The notes: generated by a model not told the origin, from the letters alone. DNA of 64,000 nucleotides from Paenibacillus hemerocallicola (GCF_006265175.1 NZ_VDCQ01000056.1:1-64000); one strand, 5' to 3'; numbered from the stretch's first letter, positions 34,248 through 43,838 are shown. Numbers and translations: made by a program.

Positions 34248-34357
34248 GTCGAAGCTGAGATGCCTCGCCTTGCCCCCCATGGATTCGTATACTATATTGA
34301 GAGAAACGATAATAAAGCCAGTCATCTTCCTACGCCAAATCTAAAGGGATCTGCCTC

Positions 34358-36088
34358 ATGAATTCCTCTGTGGAACTTATCCTTATGATTGCTTCATTGA
34401 TCATGATGGGCACCATTTTATTCTTTGTATACGGGTTTAGAAAAGAACGCGGAGTAAGTTATCTCATCGGCTTGATCGTATGCCGGATTATTTACTCGAG
34501 CAGTATCATTTTGGAGAAAAGCAGCTCTTTATTGACGGAGAAGCTGATTTTTCGCAATATTCAGAGTACCGCACTTAATTTAATCGTACCTTTCTTTCTC
34601 CTATTTGTTTATCAGTTGATCGGTCGCGATAAATTATTAAAGCCTCGATGGAAGATCATGCTGTTCGCGATATTTGCGCTCTGGTCGCTACTGTCGTGGT
34701 TCGATCCCGTGCTCCATGTGATCTATCGCGTGATAGAGCTCTATAACGGACATTTAATTACGACGAGGACCATCTATTCAGTCGCTTTCTCGGTCGCTTG
34801 TTACAGCATTTTGGCTGTATGTCTTTATTTTCTATTTCAGTATATACGGAGCATCCGTAACGATTTTCGTAAGCCAGGGATGTGGGTTCTGTTTCTGAGT
34901 TCATTTCCGCTTGTTCTGGAGATTGTCAAACTCATGAATCCCGAATGGTCGTCCTGGCTGCTTCCATTGTCGGTTTACTGTGGATTTACAGGTACATTGA
35001 TGCTGGTAATTACACTGCGGATAAAGTTTTTCTCTACCGTTCCGATTGCCAGGAATATTGTGCTCGATACGCTTCAGGAAAGTATTGTGATTGCGAATGC
35101 TTCGGGTAAGATCATCGACAGCAATAAACGGGCTTCCCAATGGTTTTCAGAGATGGGGTATGCAGCTATATACGGTCGGAATATGGCGGAACTATTGGTG
35201 CCTTGGCCGGAATGGCATAAGTTGTGCAAGTCTATGCAACAAGGCCGTGTAGAGATCGACACTTGGCTGGATGGAGAAAGAAAAATTTACAGTGTGAACG
35301 TATATCCGTTACATATCCTGCGTAAGCAGGGACAGGGGAGCATTTCTCTTATCGTCGATATTACGGAGAAGCAGCGGCATCTGGAGCAGATTGCACAGCT
35401 CAACCAGTTGAAGGATCAGCTGTTTACGATCGTGTCGCACGATATTCGCAGTCCACTGGCGTTGCAGTTTCAACTAGTTGAATTGCTGGAAGAAGACAGA
35501 GACAGCTTCGATCCCGATCATCGGGAAATCATTGAGACGCTGGGTGACCAGATTCGAAATACACTCGGAATGGCTAATAATTTGTTGGAGTGGTTTCGCA
35601 GCCAGCGGAAAGACCTGGCTCTTCGTCCACAGTCAGTGGAGTTGTCCGAGGTTGTGGAGGAATGTTGTCATGTGCTGCATATTAAAAGCGAGGCCAAACG
35701 GATAAGCGTGACAAATACGATTGCCTCAGGCACTTATGTGTATGCCGACCGGGAAGCGCTCGGTTTAATTATCCGTAATTTGTTATCCAACGCCATCAAA
35801 TTTACCGGACTGGGCGGAGCAGTCCAGGTGGATGCTGAGTTACTAGGAGACATGGTGATCGTTTCCGTCCGCGATGACGGGGTGGGCATGGAAGAGGAGC
35901 AGGTTCGTCAGCTATTTGCCGAGAAGCAGCTCAACTCGCTGGTCGGCACCTTGGGAGAGAAGGGGATGGGACTGGGGCTGCTCGTAAGCCGGCAGTTCGT
36001 ACAACTAAGCGGCGGGCGTATGTGGGTGGAAAGCAAAGCAGGGCATGGAAGCGTATTTCACTTCACCATGAGAGGCGGAACAGAATGA
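34358..36088 (+). CDS. Sensor histidine kinase with seven-segment membrane domain and PAS
   Basis: 576 residues. The N-terminal ~225 residues contain seven hydrophobic segments (from LILMIASLIMMGTILFFVYG on), a PAS domain follows (SIVIANASGKIIDSNKRASQWF), then HisKA with His361 (TIVSHDIRSPLAL) and an HATPase domain (NLLSNAIKFTG, RDDGVGM, GMGLGLLVSRQFV). The stop overlaps the ATG of the next gene. Together they form a two-component system in which the partner carries a BTAD domain, an arrangement frequent in Paenibacillus. The seven-segment sensor would respond to a membrane or small-molecule signal, not identified. Confidence 0.9.
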   Translation: MNSSVELILMIASLIMMGTILFFVYGFRKERGVSYLIGLIVCRIIYSSSIILEKSSSLLTEKLIFRNIQSTALNLIVPFFLLFVYQLIGRDKLLKPRWKIMLFAIFALWSLLSWFDPVLHVIYRVIELYNGHLITTRTIYSVAFSVACYSILAVCLYFLFQYIRSIRNDFRKPGMWVLFLSSFPLVLEIVKLMNPEWSSWLLPLSVYCGFTGTLMLVITLRIKFFSTVPIARNIVLDTLQESIVIANASGKIIDSNKRASQWFSEMGYAAIYGRNMAELLVPWPEWHKLCKSMQQGRVEIDTWLDGERKIYSVNVYPLHILRKQGQGSISLIVDITEKQRHLEQIAQLNQLKDQLFTIVSHDIRSPLALQFQLVELLEEDRDSFDPDHREIIETLGDQIRNTLGMANNLLEWFRSQRKDLALRPQSVELSEVVEECCHVLHIKSEAKRISVTNTIASGTYVYADREALGLIIRNLLSNAIKFTGLGGAVQVDAELLGDMVIVSVRDDGVGMEEEQVRQLFAEKQLNSLVGTLGEKGMGLGLLVSRQFVQLSGGRMWVESKAGHGSVFHFTMRGGTE

Positions 36089-37203
36089 TGAAAGTACTCA
36101 TCGTTGACGATGAGCCTGCCATGCTGGTGGCTATGAAGCGAATGCTGTCGAATATGGAAGACGTGGATCTTGTCGGAAGCTTCCGGAATGCGGCGGAGGT
36201 GCTGGACTTCGTTCGGGTCAGCGACGTGGATCTCGCATTCCTGGACATCAAGATTGCTGCGGACGATGGTTTAGAGCTGGCCCGCGGCTTGCGTTCGGTT
36301 CGTGCTGATCTCGACATCGTGTTTACAACCTCCCATGCAGAATATGCGATTCACGCTTACGATGTTTATCCATTGGACTATATGGTCAAGCCGATTTCCA
36401 GAAAGCGCCTGGCCCAAACTATCAATAGAGCGGCAGGCAGACGCAGCCCCTCTTCTTCTGATGTTGGCGACCACACGCCTGATCGGCTGACGGTTCGGGG
36501 ACTCGGTTGCTTCGAGGCCAGCAGCAAGCAAATGGGCGCAGTGAAATGGATTTCAAAAAAAAGTATGGAGTTATTCGCCTATTTGCTTGTTAATCGAGGC
36601 CGAAGTGTAGCCAAAATCCGAGTATTGGAAGATATTTTCCCGGACATGCCCCTTAAAAATGCGGAGGCATACCTCAATACGGCGGTTTATCAGCTTAGAA
36701 AAGCTTTGTCCCTGCATGGGTTCAAAGAGATGGTCATATCGGCGCAGGAACAGTATCGTGTAGACTTGGATCAAGCAGAAGTCGATTTCATACAATTTGA
36801 GCAAGGCGTGGAGGAATTAACCGAAATCAATACGGCAAATGAAGCAGCGGCAATTACTTTGGAGAAACAGTTTGCAGGCGAGCTGTTCGATGATAAATCG
36901 TTTGTGTGGGCTGATGTGGAGCGTGAACGATTGGCGATATTGTACGATGCCTTGGCCAAGCGTCTCGCAAGCTGGCTGCTGGCTCAGCAGCAATATCGAG
37001 AAGCAGCGCACATCGCGAGAAAAATGGTATCCCGCAATGAATTTGAAGAAGAGTCCAATCTCCTGCTCCTGAATATCGTAGGGGCCATGGGGGACCGTCA
37101 GTCCCTTCATCACTATTATGAGCGCTATACGCAATTGCTGCTTCGAGAACTCGGCCTGCAGCCCTCGCCGCTCATTCAAGGGCTATATGAACAGTACCGG
37201 TGA
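36085..37203 (+). CDS. Response regulator with SARP/BTAD output
   Basis: 372 residues: receiver domain with VLIVDDEPAML, phosphoacceptor Asp54 (AFLDIK) and Lys in MVKPIS; a winged helix of the OmpR/SARP type (WISKKSMELFAYLLVNRGRSV; AYLNTAVYQLRKAL); and a C-terminal bacterial transcriptional activation domain with TPR-like helices (REAAHIARKMVSRNEFEEES; YERYTQLLLRELGLQPSP). ATG overlaps the kinase stop (ATGA), so the two are translated together. It resembles the SARP-like regulators of Bacillota rather than antibiotic pathway regulators. Targets are unknown. Confidence 0.88.
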   Translation: MMKVLIVDDEPAMLVAMKRMLSNMEDVDLVGSFRNAAEVLDFVRVSDVDLAFLDIKIAADDGLELARGLRSVRADLDIVFTTSHAEYAIHAYDVYPLDYMVKPISRKRLAQTINRAAGRRSPSSSDVGDHTPDRLTVRGLGCFEASSKQMGAVKWISKKSMELFAYLLVNRGRSVAKIRVLEDIFPDMPLKNAEAYLNTAVYQLRKALSLHGFKEMVISAQEQYRVDLDQAEVDFIQFEQGVEELTEINTANEAAAITLEKQFAGELFDDKSFVWADVERERLAILYDALAKRLASWLLAQQQYREAAHIARKMVSRNEFEEESNLLLLNIVGAMGDRQSLHHYYERYTQLLLRELGLQPSPLIQGLYEQYR

Positions 37204-37458
37204 TCGCCTCCTGGTAAATGGTCATGCTTCCGGGTTCATATATACGATTAGAACGGGGATATTTGGTGAATATGACGTCGAAAGCCTATCCTATAACAGT
37301 AAATTAATATTTTAATCTATATACAATAGTGATACACTATGAATAGGTTATATTGATCCAGAAAAGATGTATGACTAGGTCGCGCCCTGATTTGCAATGG
37401 CGCCTGAGCAGAATCTCCTACATCCTTTCTGCAAACTTAGGGTATAAGGACGGTAAAC

Positions 37459-38988
37459 ATGAGTAACAGACAAACTAAAACAGACGTTATCCTGATTGGT
37501 GCTGGAATCATGAGCGCTACTTTGGGGTCACTGCTGAAGGAATTAGTGCCGGACTGGGAAATTACAGTGTTGGAAAGGCGCGCAATCGCAGGAGAGGAAA
37601 GCTCTAACGAATGGAATAATGCGGGAACGGGGCATTCATCGCTGTGCGAGCTTAACTACACCGTCGAAAAACCGGACCGATCCATAGATATTAGCAAAGC
37701 TGTAAAAGTTAATGAAGAGTTCCAAGATTCCAAGCAGTTTTGGTCTTATCTCGTAAACAGCAGTCTGATACGCAATCCGCAGGACTTTATCATGCCGGTG
37801 CCTCATATGAGCTTTGTGCAAGGGGAACAAGACGTAACGTTTTTAAAGAAGCGTTTTGAAGCGTTGTCCGGCAATCCCTTGTTCCAAGGGATGGAATTTT
37901 CCGATGACCCGGGAAAACTGAAGGAATGGATTCCCCTCATGATGAAAGACCGGACAGTGGATAAACCTATAGCGGCAACAAGAATCGAATCCGGTACGGA
38001 TGTTAACTTTGGCGCTTTAACGCGTTTATTGTTTGATCATTTAAAGAGTAAAAACGTCGATATCAAATTCAAACATAATGTTGATGATATTACACGTACT
38101 AGCGACGGCTCGTGGGAATTGAAAGTGCGGAATGTCGACAGCGGTACCGTAGAACGCCATACTGCAAAATTCGTCTTTATCGGAGGCGGGGGAGGAAGTC
38201 TCCATTTGCTGCAAAAATCCGGTATTCCTGAAGGAAAAGGTATCGGAGGATTTCCGGTAAGCGGACTATTTATGGTGTGTCGGAAACCGGATGTTGTAGC
38301 GCAGCATCGTGCAAAAGTATACGGCAAAGCTGCGATCGGCGCTCCTCCAATGTCCGTTCCGCATCTTGACACCAGGGTTATCGACAAGAAAGAATCATTG
38401 TTCTTCGGACCGTTTGCCGGCTTCTCGCCAAAGTTTTTAAAATTCGGTTCGATGCTTGATTTGTTGACTTCCGTCAAATCGCATAATCTCGTAACGATGA
38501 TGGCCGCAGGCGTAAAAAACGTTCCATTGACAACATACCTGATCAAGCAAGTTATGTTATCGAAAGAAAAGCGCATGGAAGCTTTACGGGAATTTGTCCC
38601 GAATGCCAAAAGCGATGATTGGGAGTTGCTGGTAGCGGGTCAGCGTGTACAAATTATTAAAGATACTGCTGCCGGCAAAGGAACGCTTCAATTCGGTACG
38701 GAAGTTATTAGTGCCGCCGATGGCTCGATAGCTGCATTGCTCGGCGCTTCCCCGGGTGCTTCTACCGCCGTATCCGTCATGCTCGAAGTCATAAAAAAAT
38801 GCTTCCCGCAACATATAAAGGCGTGGGAGCCGAAATTAAAAGAAATGATACCTTCTTATGGCGTGTCATTATTGAAAAACCCGGAACTTATCCAAGAAAT
38901 TCATACTTCAACAGAGCGGGCGCTTGGCTTAGCGGGTAAAAAACAAGCAAATCCGGAACCAAAAAACCGGATGGTAAAGGAAGCGTAA
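37459..38988 (+). CDS. mqo: Malate:quinone oxidoreductase
   Basis: 509 residues, the family's usual length. FAD-binding motif [18 protein letters not shown] at about 9-26, then the family marks [32 protein letters not shown] and [15 protein letters not shown], and [17 protein letters not shown] near the C-terminus. It oxidises malate to oxaloacetate at the inner face of the membrane and passes electrons to quinone, a membrane-bound step of the citric acid cycle. It stands alone with AAGGACGG upstream and a terminator at 38987-39025. Confidence 0.95.
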   Translation: MSNRQTKTDVILIGAGIMSATLGSLLKELVPDWEITVLERRAIAGEESSNEWNNAGTGHSSLCELNYTVEKPDRSIDISKAVKVNEEFQDSKQFWSYLVNSSLIRNPQDFIMPVPHMSFVQGEQDVTFLKKRFEALSGNPLFQGMEFSDDPGKLKEWIPLMMKDRTVDKPIAATRIESGTDVNFGALTRLLFDHLKSKNVDIKFKHNVDDITRTSDGSWELKVRNVDSGTVERHTAKFVFIGGGGGSLHLLQKSGIPEGKGIGGFPVSGLFMVCRKPDVVAQHRAKVYGKAAIGAPPMSVPHLDTRVIDKKESLFFGPFAGFSPKFLKFGSMLDLLTSVKSHNLVTMMAAGVKNVPLTTYLIKQVMLSKEKRMEALREFVPNAKSDDWELLVAGQRVQIIKDTAAGKGTLQFGTEVISAADGSIAALLGASPGASTAVSVMLEVIKKCFPQHIKAWEPKLKEMIPSYGVSLLKNPELIQEIHTSTERALGLAGKKQANPEPKNRMVKEA

Positions 38989-39025
38989 ATTGCCGATTTG
39001 GCAATTTATTGCTTTCTTTTTTTCT
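38987..39025 (+). terminator. Terminator of mqo
   Basis: AAATTGCC (38987-38994) and GGCAATTT (39000-39007) form an 8-bp stem overlapping the stop codon, followed by ATTGCTTTCTTTTTTTC. Confidence 0.75.
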
Positions 39026-39086
39026 ATGTAAGCATAACCCGCATACAAGTTGGACGTTGGTGGGCGTGACAAGACATTGTCTGTGT

Positions 39087-39300
39087 ATAACGGCACTGGA
39101 GTCCGTTATGGTCTCGACTTTCATTACACTCCTGAAAATAACGACGCAGGCTTCCGCTATTTCGATCACTCGGGGTGAAAAAGGGTAGTAAACAGCGGAA
39201 TAGAGGAATCGTTTTCCGTTAATTGGCTGTCGGCACTGCTTTTCGGGGCAATAGCACACGCCAGTTCCGCTATTTGATCGATACGGGGTCTCGCGAGCTC
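39087..39300. repeat. Cluster of TCCGTTAT/CCGCTAT intergenic repeats
   Basis: ATAACGGCACT-GG-AGTCCGTTAT (39087-39109) is an almost perfect dyad. Related words follow: TTCCGCTATTTCGATC, CAGCGGAATAG, TTTTCCGTTA and AGTTCCGCTATTTGATCGA. Such units are scattered between genes in Paenibacillus genomes as I remember them. The ~430-base gap 38989-39421 contains no supported gene. Confidence 0.5.
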
Positions 39301-39421
39301 CGGAAAAGGCGGCAAGCGTTCAACGATCATGCGAGGTGGTTTAGTCGACAGAGGGCAACTTTGACGACTGTCGGTCAATGGTTACATCGCGGAAAAGGGG
39401 GAATGGAAACGGGAAAACGGA

Positions 39422-39649
39422 TCATTTTTCGACCTTTTCCTCAACCAACCGCACCAATTCAGACGGAGAAATATTCAACTGCCCAGCCAACGCAAAAATC
39501 GTATTCAGCGTAGGGCGCCGCTTGCCGCGTTCGAGTAAGCTGATATAAGTTCGGTCGAGCTTGGCCAGAAAAGCAAGCTCCTCTTGGCTAAGCTTTCGCT
39601 CTTCGCGGATTTTGCGTAATTGTTGCCCAAAAACGATCTCTATGCTCAA
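39422..39649 (-). CDS. XRE-family HTH regulator
   Basis: About 75 residues, a single Cro/C1 HTH domain: QLRKIREERKLSQEELAFLAKLDRTYISLLERGKRRP. This is the size of stand-alone phage-repressor-like regulators. TTG at 39649 is the likely start, eight bases after AAGGAG; the in-frame ATG and GTG just upstream overlap that site. It is divergent from a RadC-type gene with two copies of an 11-base palindromic word between them, which are good candidate operators for this protein. Confidence 0.85.
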   Translation of the reverse strand: MSIEIVFGQQLRKIREERKLSQEELAFLAKLDRTYISLLERGKRRPTLNTIFALAGQLNISPSELVRLVEEKVEK

Positions 39650-39702
39650 GGTCATCACTCCTTGAGCTTTATTATTTCCACGATTGTGACAAATGGTCTA
39701 CG

Positions 39703-39750
39703 GACTATAGTCACGTGTGGTTGATTTGTGATATTATGATGACTATAGTC
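39703..39750. promoter_or_regulatory. Twin palindromic operators between XRE and RadC genes
   Basis: GACTATAGTCA occurs at 39703-39713 and again at 39741-39751; its core GACTATAGTC is a perfect 10-base palindrome. The copies are 38 bases apart centre to centre. TTGATT (39721-39726) and TATAGT (39745-39750) with an 18-base spacer could be the rightward promoter, so the right palindrome covers its -10; the left copy is similarly placed for leftward transcription. Confidence 0.62.
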
Positions 39751-39777
39751 AGAGGACGAAGTAATTCAGGAGGTAGC

Positions 39778-40260
39778 GTGGGGAGGAAAAGAGATCGTAA
39801 GATGAATCGGATAGATGTAGTTCATTTGAAATTGGTGCGGGAAAGAAGTTTCTTTTCCTATCCGAAAATAGAATCTCCGGACGATGCTCATCGACTATTT
39901 CGTCAATTTATTGAATCAGAGACGGATCGCGAGATGCTTGTACTACTATGTCTGGATGTTAAGAATAAACCTACGGCTATACAAATTCTAGCTATAGGAA
40001 CGCTGAGCAGCTTGCTTGTTCATCCGAGGGAAGTTTTTAAAACCGCTATATGGGCAAACTCGGCATCTATCATATGTGCTCATAGCCATCCGAGTGGCGA
40101 TCCGGAACCGAGCCCCGAAGACGTTGAAGTCACTCAGCAGTTGATGAAAACGGGGAAGATCGTCGGCATCCATCTGCTGGATCATTTGATTCTTGGGGCG
40201 GATCATGACTATGTCAGCTTTAAAGAAAGAGATTTGATTAATGAGGCCAACATAAGATAA
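39778..40260 (+). CDS. RadC-type JAB/MPN+ domain protein
   Basis: About 160 residues. The MPN+/JAMM metal site is present: SAHSHPSG-like CAHSHPSGDPEPSPED gives the His-x-His and Asp ligands, with the family tail LLDHLILGADHDYVSFKE. The N-terminal HhH domain of full-length RadC is missing, as is typical of plasmid- and island-borne RadC proteins. Start uncertain: GTG at 39778 lies four bases after AGGAGG; ATG at 39802 is the alternative. Divergent from an XRE regulator. JAMM proteins are peptidases or deubiquitinase-like elsewhere; RadC's role is unresolved. Confidence 0.85.
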   Translation: MGRKRDRKMNRIDVVHLKLVRERSFFSYPKIESPDDAHRLFRQFIESETDREMLVLLCLDVKNKPTAIQILAIGTLSSLLVHPREVFKTAIWANSASIICAHSHPSGDPEPSPEDVEVTQQLMKTGKIVGIHLLDHLILGADHDYVSFKERDLINEANIR

Positions 40261-40333
40261 CAGACAAACAACACCCAATTTGACTATCGAAAATATACTT
40301 AGTATAATTTCGGTATCAAGAGGAGGTGGCTGC

Positions 40334-40696
40334 ATGTTTATTCCCGGTTTCACTGTGTGGTATAGCGTCCAAAATCTCGATCGTTCGCTGGCGTTTTATA
40401 CCGAAAAGCTTGGCTTTGAATTGCTTTATCATAATCCCGAGTGGGGGATGGCTATGGTCAAGACGAATACGGAGAACTGTGTGATCGGGTTTTCGGAGGC
40501 GGAAACGGTTGTTCCTTCCACGTCTTCTACGGTCTTCGATGTGGAGAATATCGATACTACCGTACATAAGCTTCAACAGCAAGGCGTAGCCTTTGCCGGT
40601 GAAATCGAAACGATTACGGATTTCGTTAAATTGGCGACTTTCTCGGATCCGGATGGGCATTCTCTCATGCTTTCCCAGCAGTTGACCGAGCTTTGA
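40334..40696 (+). CDS. VOC-family (glyoxalase/dioxygenase-fold) protein
   Basis: 120 residues, two beta-alpha-beta-beta-beta modules: FTVWYSVQNLDRSLAFYTEKLGF begins the first, VFDVENIDTTVHKLQQQGV the second, ending SDPDGHSLMLSQ. Canonical metal ligands are partly absent (His before WYS is Thr/Val), so it may be a binding protein rather than a glyoxalase. AGGAGG lies seven bases before ATG. The next gene, a tandem HxlR regulator, overlaps its stop by four bases, which suggests the two work together. Confidence 0.87.
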   Translation: MFIPGFTVWYSVQNLDRSLAFYTEKLGFELLYHNPEWGMAMVKTNTENCVIGFSEAETVVPSTSSTVFDVENIDTTVHKLQQQGVAFAGEIETITDFVKLATFSDPDGHSLMLSQQLTEL

Positions 40697-41259
40697 ACAA
40701 GAAGCGGACGGTGCTTGAAATTTCACAGCAGCTGTCCGGGCGATGGACGATTCCGATTTTGCTTGAGCTGGAAAGCAGCGGGGGGAGATTCACTCCGTTG
40801 CAGAAGCAGTTGGAGATTACGCCTGCCCGGCTCAGCGATAATCTGAAGCAGCTAAGCGAGGTCGATCTCGTTCGTCATCTAACCCCGTACGAGCGTCGCC
40901 ATCCTCTCTTGCCGGAGTACACGTTAACGGAGAAAGGGAAGCTTTACCGGGAAGCGGCTAAAGCGATTCGGAGCTCCGAAGCGAAGATTGGGCATGGAGC
41001 CTTGTCCGCCAAGGCGTGGAATATGCCTGTGCTCGTTGCGCTTCATTTTCATTATGAGCGATTTCAGGAAATCCGTCGCGTCCTGCATTCGGTCACGCCT
41101 CGCATGCTTTCGACGCGTCTTGACGAGCTGCACGGCGAGGAATTAATTCTCAAGCATTTCTCCGAGCAGTCTCGACCGTCGTTTGTGTACGAGTTGTCTG
41201 CACAAGCCGTTAAACCTATTGAACGGATGACATCCGATATCGCTACTCTGGTCATGTGA
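40693..41259 (+). CDS. Regulator with two HxlR-like winged-helix domains
   Basis: 188 residues made of two HxlR-type halves. The first reads LSGRWTIPILLELESSGGRF, PARLSDNLKQLSEVDLV and YTLTEKGKLYREAA. The second reads SAKAWNMPVLVALHFHYERF, TPRMLSTRLDELHGEELI and YELSAQAVKPI. HxlR proteins normally have one such domain and dimerise; here the dimer may be built into one chain. The start is TTG at 40693, overlapping the VOC stop. It probably senses an electrophile or the VOC ligand; no operator was identified. Confidence 0.8.
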   Translation: MNKKRTVLEISQQLSGRWTIPILLELESSGGRFTPLQKQLEITPARLSDNLKQLSEVDLVRHLTPYERRHPLLPEYTLTEKGKLYREAAKAIRSSEAKIGHGALSAKAWNMPVLVALHFHYERFQEIRRVLHSVTPRMLSTRLDELHGEELILKHFSEQSRPSFVYELSAQAVKPIERMTSDIATLVM

Positions 41260-41278
41260 CGATTTCGGCCAGAAAAAA

Positions 41279-41303
41279 ACCACCCCCGCAAGAAAGGGGG
41301 TGG
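41279..41303. terminator. Bidirectional terminator
   Basis: CCACCCCC (41280-41287) pairs with GGGGGTGG (41296-41303); a run of seven A precedes it on the plus strand, giving T's for the minus strand. It separates two converging genes. Confidence 0.7.
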
Positions 41304-41309
41304 TAAATA

Positions 41310-42368
41310 CTACTGCCTAGCCAGCTCCTTGCGCACGATCGGGGCAACCTTGGTGCCGAGCAGCTCTATGGCATGCAAGACTTCCCGGTGCGGCATCGTA
41401 CCGACATTGATGTGCAGGAAGAAACGGGTGACACCCAAGTTCCGGCGCAGTAGAACGATCTTCTCCGCGACAAACTCGGGATCGCCGACATAGAGAGCGC
41501 CCCGCAGACTGCGGGCGGCGTCAAAAGCCGCGCGGGTGTACGGAGGCCATCCCCGCTCACGCCCGATGACATTCATCTGGGCTTGCGTGGACGGGAAAAA
41601 TAAATCGGCGGCCTGATCGGCTGTGTCTCCGACGAATCCGTGCGAATGCGTGGCAATCTGCAATTGGTCGGGGTTATGTCCGGCGCGTGAGGCAGCTTCT
41701 TTGTAAAGGTCGACTAACGGAGCAAATCTCTCCGGCATGCCGCCGATGATGGCGAAGGCGATCGGAAGACCCAGCGTTCCTGCCCGAACCGCCGACTCCG
41801 GATTTCCGCCGCTTGCGATCCATACCGGCAACGGGCTCTGAACGGACCGGGGATAGACGCCAAGGTTGTCGATGGCGGGACGATGGCCGCCGCGCCAAGT
41901 GACCTTCTCCGAGGCTCTGATCGCGAGCAGCAGCTCCAGCTTTTCCTCGAACAACGCGTCATAATCGTCCAGACTGTATCCGAACAGCGGGAACGATTCA
42001 ATGAACGAACCCCGGCCCGCCATAATTTCCGCCCGACCGTTAGAGATACCGTCAAGGGTGGAGAACGCTTGATACACGCGAACCGGGTCGTCCGAGGACA
42101 GCACGGTAACGGCACTCGTAAGCCGTATGTTCTTCGTCATAGCCGCCGCTGCCGCCAGTACGACGGCGGGCGCAGTTCCTGCATAATCGGCCCGATGATG
42201 CTCCCCGATTCCATACACATCCAGACCGACTTGATCGGCCAGCACGATCTCCTCGACCGCATGGCGCAGCCGCTCGGCATGGCTGATGACCTGTCCGGTA
42301 ACCGGGTCCGGCGTAGCCTCCAAAAAGGTACTGATTCCTATTTCCATATTCATTGCCGTATCGGCCAT
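41310..42368 (-). CDS. LLM-class flavin-dependent oxidoreductase
   Basis: 352 residues, a luciferase-like TIM barrel. Motifs include [22 protein letters not shown], the strand [40 protein letters not shown] and [17 protein letters not shown]. The flavin (FMN or F420) is reduced elsewhere. TGGAGGCG precedes the ATG. It stands alone between a convergent regulator and a divergent carbonic anhydrase gene 155 bases away. A monooxygenase or reductase role is inferred; the substrate is unknown. Confidence 0.9.
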   Translation of the reverse strand: MADTAMNMEIGISTFLEATPDPVTGQVISHAERLRHAVEEIVLADQVGLDVYGIGEHHRADYAGTAPAVVLAAAAAMTKNIRLTSAVTVLSSDDPVRVYQAFSTLDGISNGRAEIMAGRGSFIESFPLFGYSLDDYDALFEEKLELLLAIRASEKVTWRGGHRPAIDNLGVYPRSVQSPLPVWIASGGNPESAVRAGTLGLPIAFAIIGGMPERFAPLVDLYKEAASRAGHNPDQLQIATHSHGFVGDTADQAADLFFPSTQAQMNVIGRERGWPPYTRAAFDAARSLRGALYVGDPEFVAEKIVLLRRNLGVTRFFLHINVGTMPHREVLHAIELLGTKVAPIVRKELARQ

Positions 42369-42523
42369 GTGGATTCGCCTCCATTCGATACTTCTAGTTT
42401 ACTCATTTTTTTATGGTTTCTCAAATTTAGTAAGTGTTTTCCGTACTCTTGAAAACAAATATGGATTTGAATTGCGACTTAATGTTAGATTAGAGTGTAT
42501 ACAACACGCGAGGAGGACACTGG

Positions 42524-43102
42524 ATGTCAATCGTCCCGAACTTGGTACAGTTCAATAAGAAATTTGTGGAAGAGAAGCGCTATGAAGATTATTTGACGGA
42601 CAAGTACCCCGACAAAAAAATAGCGATATTGACCTGCATGGATACGCGACTCAGTGAACTGCTCCCGAAGGCGTTAGGCTTTAAAAACGGGGATGCGAAG
42701 TTCATTAAAAATGCCGGAGCTATTTTGACCCAGCCGTTCGGCAGCGCCATGCGCAGCATTTTGGTGGCGGTGTACGAGCTGGGGGCGCGCGAAGTGCTCG
42801 TGATCGGCCACTTGGGCTGCGGCATGACGGAGATCGATGTGAAGGGCATGGTCAATAAATTCGCCGAGCATGGCATCGACCCGCTGGCCATCGAGACGCT
42901 GGAGAATGCCGGGATTCGGATGGAAAAGTTTTTGCGGGGATTCGACCGCGCGGAGGACGGTGTGATGCACAGCGTGAAAATGATTCGCCGGCATCCGCTG
43001 TTTCCAAAGGCGATTCCCGTTCATGGCTTTGTGATGAATCCCGAGACAGGGGAGATCGAGGTCATTGTCGAGGACTACAGGGAAGAAGGAAAGACACCGT
43101 GA
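42524..43102 (+). CDS. Beta-class carbonic anhydrase
   Basis: 192 residues. The zinc ligands are in TCMDTRLSELL (C-x-D-x-R) and GHLGCGM (H-x-x-C), with RNAGAI-like KNAGAILTQ between them, the layout of small YvdA/CynT-like beta-CAs of Gram-positive bacteria. It interconverts CO2 and bicarbonate in the cytosol, supplying carboxylases. ATG at 42524 after GAGGAGG. A terminator at 43128-43153 follows. Confidence 0.92.
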   Translation: MSIVPNLVQFNKKFVEEKRYEDYLTDKYPDKKIAILTCMDTRLSELLPKALGFKNGDAKFIKNAGAILTQPFGSAMRSILVAVYELGAREVLVIGHLGCGMTEIDVKGMVNKFAEHGIDPLAIETLENAGIRMEKFLRGFDRAEDGVMHSVKMIRRHPLFPKAIPVHGFVMNPETGEIEVIVEDYREEGKTP

Positions 43103-43127
43103 CGATTCCCGAATATGCAGTACCTAC

Positions 43128-43153
43128 CCCCTTCCGATAAAGGGGATTTTTTT
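43128..43153 (+). terminator. Terminator after the carbonic anhydrase gene
   Basis: CCCCTT (43128-43133) pairs with AAGGGG (43140-43145), followed by ATTTTTTTG. Confidence 0.75.
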
Positions 43154-43199
43154 GTTGTGATCCGGGTTCGACCTTAAGCATTCCTCCGCTTGTCGATCG

Positions 43200-43838
43200 T
43201 TACTGCTTTAGCAATGCAAATGCCGCGCCGGGCAATTGCAGCCGGATTTCGCTTATGACGCATGCAAGCATGACGGCTTCCTGCAGACGGCTTTGTCGAA
43301 TGTCCCCCAAGTCGATAATGTCCGACCAGCCCAAATCTCCAAGGATCGTTTTGACCTGCTGCTTGGCATGATCGGCGTTACCGGAAATAAACATGGCGGG
43401 TATGCCTTCCTTGAAATACGGTTGAACCATGCGCTTGTCGCTGACCGTATTGAGTGCTTTGACGATATGACTCTCCGGCAACCAGCTCTGGACCCATTCT
43501 CCTGCCGAAGTATGGTCGTATTGTAAACGGGGACCGTTGTCAAACCGCACGGCATTGCTTACATCGATGACCGTTTTGTTACTCAGGCGAACAGGGCCGA
43601 TTGTATCGAGCACGTCCTTCAAGCAAGACCAAGGAAGTGCCAAAATGACAATTTCGCCGAACCGGGCGGCTTCGTCAAATGAAGCCATGTCCCCATTTCC
43701 GCCGACCTCTTGCTTCCAAAACCGATGCTTCGCATTTTGCGGATCGCGGCTGCTCATTAAAACGCGATGACCTGCCATAGCCAGCCCTTTTCCCAGAACG
43801 GTTCCGACATTGCCGGCTCCGATGATTCCGATATTCAA
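43200..43838 (-). CDS. NADP/F420-type oxidoreductase (Rossmann fold)
   Basis: 212 residues. N-terminal dinucleotide motif MNIGIIGAGNVGTVLGKGLA, then VLMSSRDPQNAK where SSR fits NADP preference. EIVILALPW, KTVIDVSNAV, VKALNTVSDKRM and FISGNADHAKQQV are the usual marks of the F420-dependent NADP reductase-like (ProC-related) family. It probably reduces or oxidises a small carbonyl compound or cofactor with NADP. It is divergent from an HxlR regulator whose start lies 126 bases away, a typical regulator/target pair. Confidence 0.85.
   Translation of the reverse strand: MNIGIIGAGNVGTVLGKGLAMAGHRVLMSSRDPQNAKHRFWKQEVGGNGDMASFDEAARFGEIVILALPWSCLKDVLDTIGPVRLSNKTVIDVSNAVRFDNGPRLQYDHTSAGEWVQSWLPESHIVKALNTVSDKRMVQPYFKEGIPAMFISGNADHAKQQVKTILGDLGWSDIIDLGDIRQSRLQEAVMLACVISEIRLQLPGAAFALLKQ

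Larger units (their letters stand above)
33840..34357. other. Intergenic region with SLH remnant and kinase leader
   Basis: It holds the second SLH-domain remnant (34067-34177) and its terminator (34204-34247). The AT-rich stretch at 33850-33910 probably carries the aquaporin promoter and the last ~100 bases that of the histidine kinase. No other gene is seen. Confidence 0.55.
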
